A DNA stretch of 64,000 bases from the NCBI GenBank assembly GCA_030824585.1, contig JAVBXM010000008.1, forward strand, positions 1-64,000, given 5' to 3'. The translations under genes and the position numbers were made by a program. The notes under the pieces were generated by a model. That model was not told where the DNA came from and ran no database searches. It worked only from the letters and a program-made list of their open reading frames with translations. Each line of letters opens with the position of its first letter. Position 1 is the first letter of the stretch. This stretch comes from Phaeospirillum sp. Its GTDB lineage: Bacteria > Pseudomonadota > Alphaproteobacteria > Rhodospirillales > Magnetospirillaceae. Positions 60,627 through 64,000 of this stretch are shown piece after piece.

Positions 60627-63479
60627 ATGGCGATGCCGGCATTTTTTCAGAACCTTGATCTCAAGACCAAAATCGTCGCCGCCAGCATCGGCATGTTCGT
60701 GGCGGCCATCTGGCTGCTGGCCCATGACGTGGTGGAGGAGGTGCGCGACGACGTCAAGGCGGTGGTCGCCGCCGAGCAGACCGCCCTGGTCGAGCACATC
60801 ACCGACAGTCTCGAGGAAGAGGCCAAGCTCCGCATCAACACCCTGAAGGACGTGGCGTCGCTGATCTCCCCGGAGCTCATGGCGAATCCGGAACGCCTGG
60901 GCACCAGGCTCGGGGAGCTCAAATACATCGGGCGGCTATTCAATCTGGGCGTGTCGGTGATTTCCCCCGAAGGAACCGGCCTGGTGGATTTTCCCGTGCT
61001 GAAGGGGCGGAGCGGATCGGATTTCTCCCAACTGGACTATTTCCAGGGCATCGTGGCCGGCGAGGAGGTGGCGGTCAGCCGTCCGCGCCTGGGACGGTTC
61101 AGCAAGCAGCCGGTGGTCCTGATCGCCGTTCCCATCCGCAATGCGGACGGCCGGATCATCGGCGTTCTGGCCGGGGCCAATTCGGTTTCGGACAGCGACT
61201 TCTTCACCGAAATCATTCCGCGCCAAAGCCGTCTGGACGGGGAGTTCCACATCGTCTCTCCCCGCGATCGTCTTTTTGTCGCCTCCACCCGCAAGGACCG
61301 CCTCCTGCAGCCCCTTCCGGCGGCGGGCGTCAACCGCATGCTCGACCGCTACGCCCAGGGATACGAGGGGTCCGGGGTCTCGCTCAATGCCGAGGGTGTC
61401 GAAACCCTCAGCTCGTCCAAGCGCATCGAGAGCACCGGCTGGGCGGTCATCGCCACCATGCCGACCGCCACCGCCTTTGCTCCCATCCGGCGGCTGGAAT
61501 TCGAGATCTACAAGGATGCCGCGCTGGCCTCGGCCTTCATCGGCGTGTTGCTCTGGCTGTTCGTCCGGCGCCAATTGCTGCCGCTGGAGCATTCGGCCGA
61601 GATGCTCAACGCCATGGCGACCGGCGGCCGCCCCCTCAGCCCGCTGCCGGTGGAGGGCGGGCCGGAAATCCGCCAGTTGTTGGACAGTTTCAACAAGCTC
61701 CACGAACGCATCGGCGCCCAGAAGCAATCCCTTCAGGACAATGCCGAGCAGTTGAGACTGGCGGCATCGGTGTTCGACGGCACCAGCGAGGCCATCGCCA
61801 TCACCGATTCCGACGGCCGGATCATCAGCGTCAATAAGCCGTTCTGCCGCCTGACCGGCTACGAGCCCGGGGAACTGGTCGGCCAGAATCCCAGCCTCCT
61901 GAAGTCGGGTCGCCACGACGCCGCCTTCTACGCCGAGATGTGGCGCTCGCTCACCGCCACCGGCAATTGGTCGGGCGAAGTGTGGAACCGCCGCAAGACC
62001 GGCGAGATCTATCCCGAACGCCTGACCATCTCCACCATCTACGATGCCCAGGGGCAGGTGCAGCGCCGTGTGGCCATCGCCTCGGACATCACCGCGCAGA
62101 AGCAGGCCGAGGACATCATCTGGCATCAGGCCAACCACGACCTGCTGACCGGCCTGCCCAACCGGCGGCGGTTCCTGGAACTGCTGGAGGGGGAGCTGAC
62201 CCGGGCGGACAGCCTGGACATGGTGGTGGGCGTTCTTCTCGTCGATCTCGACCGCTTCAAGGAGGTCAACGATACCCTGGGCCACGCCATCGGCGACCGG
62301 CTGCTGCTGGAGGCCGTGCGGCGGATCGCCACCTGCCTTTCCGAGGGCGACGTCATGGGCCATCTGGGGGCCGACGAATTCATCATCTCGCTGCTGGACG
62401 GCCAGGATACCGCCCGGCTCGAGGCGGCGGTGGCCGCCATCCGCATGGTCATCGCCCAGCCGTTCCGTTCGGATGCGGATACCATCCACCTCACCGCCAG
62501 CATCGGCATCACCGTCTATCCCACCGACGGCAGCGACATCGAGGAACTGCTCCGCAACGTGGACCAAGCCCTGCGCGAGGCCAAGGACGGTGGCCGCGAC
62601 CGCTCGAGCTGCTTCACCGAATCCATGCGGGAGGCGGGGCAAACCCGGCTGCAACTGGCCAACGACCTGCGCGGGGCGCTGGCCGCCGGGCAATTCGAGG
62701 TCTACTACCAGCCCATCATCCACATGGAGACGCGGGCCATCGTCAAGGCCGAGGCCCTGCTGCGCTGGCGCCACCCCGAGCGCGGCTTCGTCAGCCCCGC
62801 CCTGTTCATTCCCATCGCCGAGGAAACCGGCCTGATCTGCGACATCGGCAATTGGGTGTTCCGCCAGGCCTCGGCCGTGGCCAGGCGGCTGTGCGACCGC
62901 TGCGGCTACATGCTTGACGACGCCTGCCGCCGGGAATTGCTGGCCAGCCCCTCGGCGCCCTGTCCGTTCCAGATCGCCGTCAACAAGTCGCCCCGCCAGT
63001 TCTTTTCCGGGTTCAGCCATCTGGAATGGCCCGAGCACCTGCGCGACCTGAACATCTCGCCCCGATGCATCTCCATCGAGGTCACCGAAGGGCTGCTGCT
63101 GGGCCAGCACGCCGAGGTGACCGAGCGGCTGACCAAATTCCGCGAGGCCGGCATGCAGGTGGCCCTGGACGATTTCGGCACCGGCTATTCCGCCATGTCC
63201 TACCTAAAGCGCTTCGACATCGACTACATCAAGATCGACCAGTCCTTCGTGCGCGACATGACCACCGATTCCAGCGATCGCGCCATTGCCGAGGCGATCA
63301 TCGTCATGGCCCACCGCCTGGGCATGAAGGTGGTGGCCGAAGGCATCGAGACCGAGGAGCAATACGCCCTGCTGGCCGCCGCCGGCTGCGATTTCGGCCA
63401 GGGCTACCTGTTCGCCCGGCCCATGCCGGCCGAGGAATTCGAACCCCTGATCGGCGCCCTCGGCCCGCGGGAGGCCTGA
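60627..63479 (+). CDS. Membrane Cache-PAS-GGDEF-EAL protein
   Basis: 950 residues. Helix at about 14-32, a large periplasmic dCache-like sensing domain (35-290: RLFNLGVSVISPEGTGLVDF, VVLIAVPIRNADGRIIGVL), a second helix near 295-310, a HAMP-like stretch, PAS (385-500: SVFDGTSEAIAITDSDGRII), a GGDEF domain whose signature is GADEF at 581-585 (second Gly to Ala), and an EAL domain with EAL at 709-711, DDFGTGYSAMSYL and KIDQSFVRDM. The EAL motifs are intact, so it is probably a cyclic di-GMP phosphodiesterase; the cyclase half may be weak or only bind GTP. Confidence 0.93.
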   Translation: MAMPAFFQNLDLKTKIVAASIGMFVAAIWLLAHDVVEEVRDDVKAVVAAEQTALVEHITDSLEEEAKLRINTLKDVASLISPELMANPERLGTRLGELKYIGRLFNLGVSVISPEGTGLVDFPVLKGRSGSDFSQLDYFQGIVAGEEVAVSRPRLGRFSKQPVVLIAVPIRNADGRIIGVLAGANSVSDSDFFTEIIPRQSRLDGEFHIVSPRDRLFVASTRKDRLLQPLPAAGVNRMLDRYAQGYEGSGVSLNAEGVETLSSSKRIESTGWAVIATMPTATAFAPIRRLEFEIYKDAALASAFIGVLLWLFVRRQLLPLEHSAEMLNAMATGGRPLSPLPVEGGPEIRQLLDSFNKLHERIGAQKQSLQDNAEQLRLAASVFDGTSEAIAITDSDGRIISVNKPFCRLTGYEPGELVGQNPSLLKSGRHDAAFYAEMWRSLTATGNWSGEVWNRRKTGEIYPERLTISTIYDAQGQVQRRVAIASDITAQKQAEDIIWHQANHDLLTGLPNRRRFLELLEGELTRADSLDMVVGVLLVDLDRFKEVNDTLGHAIGDRLLLEAVRRIATCLSEGDVMGHLGADEFIISLLDGQDTARLEAAVAAIRMVIAQPFRSDADTIHLTASIGITVYPTDGSDIEELLRNVDQALREAKDGGRDRSSCFTESMREAGQTRLQLANDLRGALAAGQFEVYYQPIIHMETRAIVKAEALLRWRHPERGFVSPALFIPIAEETGLICDIGNWVFRQASAVARRLCDRCGYMLDDACRRELLASPSAPCPFQIAVNKSPRQFFSGFSHLEWPEHLRDLNISPRCISIEVTEGLLLGQHAEVTERLTKFREAGMQVALDDFGTGYSAMSYLKRFDIDYIKIDQSFVRDMTTDSSDRAIAEAIIVMAHRLGMKVVAEGIETEEQYALLAAAGCDFGQGYLFARPMPAEEFEPLIGALGPREA

Positions 63480-63482
63480 GGC

Positions 63483-64000
63483 TCAGGCGCCGACCCGGAC
63501 CCGGGCGCCGAATTCGGCGATGGTCCGCCGCAGGGTATCGGACTGGCTGGACAGCGCGTGGGCCGACGACAGGACCTTGTCGGCGATGGCGCCCACGTCC
63601 TCGGTCTCGCGCGTCACGGCGCCGATATTGGCGGCGACCTCCTGGGTGCCCCTGGCCGCCTGCTCGGCGCTGCCGGCGATCTCGCCGGTGGCGGCGCGCT
63701 GCTGTTCCATGGCCCGCGCGATATCGGTGGAAATCTGGTTGATCTCCCCGATGATGGTGACGATGCCCTGGATGGCGTCCGCCGCCTGGGAGGTGGCGGC
63801 GCGCACCGACACCACCTGACGGCCGATATCCTCGGTGGCCTGGGCGGTCTGGCTGGCCAGATGCTTGACCTCGCCCGCCACCACGGCAAAGCCTTTTCCC
63901 GCCTCTCCCGCCCGGGCCGCCTCGATGGTGGCGTTGAGCGCCAGCAGGTTGGTCTGCCCGGCAATGGCGTTGATCATGCCCACCACCTCGTCGATATGGG
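63483..64000 (-). CDS. Methyl-accepting chemotaxis protein, C-terminal part (partial)
   Basis: The gene runs in from the right edge and stops at 63483. It holds the signalling hairpin tip [40 protein letters not shown], quoted in parts as [20 protein letters not shown] and [19 protein letters not shown], then the descending coiled coil with adaptation-type Ala/Glu repeats and a short end ([16 protein letters not shown]). It signals to CheA/CheW. The sensor part is outside the window. It ends three bases after the convergent GGDEF-EAL gene. Confidence 0.95.
   Translation of the reverse strand, partial: HIDEVVGMINAIAGQTNLLALNATIEAARAGEAGKGFAVVAGEVKHLASQTAQATEDIGRQVVSVRAATSQAADAIQGIVTIIGEINQISTDIARAMEQQRAATGEIAGSAEQAARGTQEVAANIGAVTRETEDVGAIADKVLSSAHALSSQSDTLRRTIAEFGARVRVGA

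Overview
The window looks like a chromosome segment of an alphaproteobacterium of the Rhodospirillales, most like Magnetospirillum. This is inferred from high GC, the tilS-ftsH-folP-glmM and hisZ-purA gene orders, an rluD-like gene next to rpoH, and many signalling proteins (a hybrid histidine kinase, GGDEF/EAL proteins, a chemotaxis receptor). No database search was possible, so the genus is a guess.

Left host part (1-22.5 kb): the end of tilS, then ftsH, folP, a reverse block of one membrane protein and three small exported or unknown proteins, glmM, thiD, a hybrid sensor kinase coupled to a Cys-cluster protein, serC-serA (serine synthesis), hisZ-purA, a tail-anchored degenerate protein kinase, rpoH, an RluD-type pseudouridine synthase, a JAMM metalloprotease and an intact tRNA-Glu(CTC).

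Mobile part (22.45-59.52 kb): the 3' 47 bases of the tRNA-Glu (through CCA plus one base) recur exactly at 59475-59521, next to a tyrosine recombinase gene. This defines a 37-kb integrative element with attL, attR and a 20-base motif repeated near both ends. Inside, from left to right: an excisionase-like protein, an unknown protein and an AAA ATPase; a gene graveyard (IS1380 fragment, broken secreted-protein gene, AT-rich orphan gene); a lipoprotein hydrolase and an autotransporter; an XRE regulator and an inovirus Gp2/YfjJ-type protein; a MoxR ATPase-DUF3150-VWA trio; a nucleotidyltransferase pair; a GTPase; a possible nuclease gene framed by inverted repeats; and a three-gene group coding for a helicase-nuclease fusion, a HExxH metallopeptidase and an HD-Hsp90-like ATPase. 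I regard that last group as the best candidate for an undescribed defence system.

The right third of the element (47.8-57.3 kb) is cargo with host-like codon use: a tightly overlapping operon for trehalose metabolism (membrane-anchored OtsA, OtsB, a GH15 hydrolase), a diguanylate cyclase and an NhaD-type Na+/H+ antiporter, followed by a pentapeptide-repeat protein and a ClC exchanger. Together they suggest a salt or osmotic stress package. A type III restriction fragment and the integrase close the element.

Right host part (59.5-64 kb): a cytochrome b561-like protein, a large membrane PAS-GGDEF-EAL protein and the C-terminal part of a methyl-accepting chemotaxis protein.
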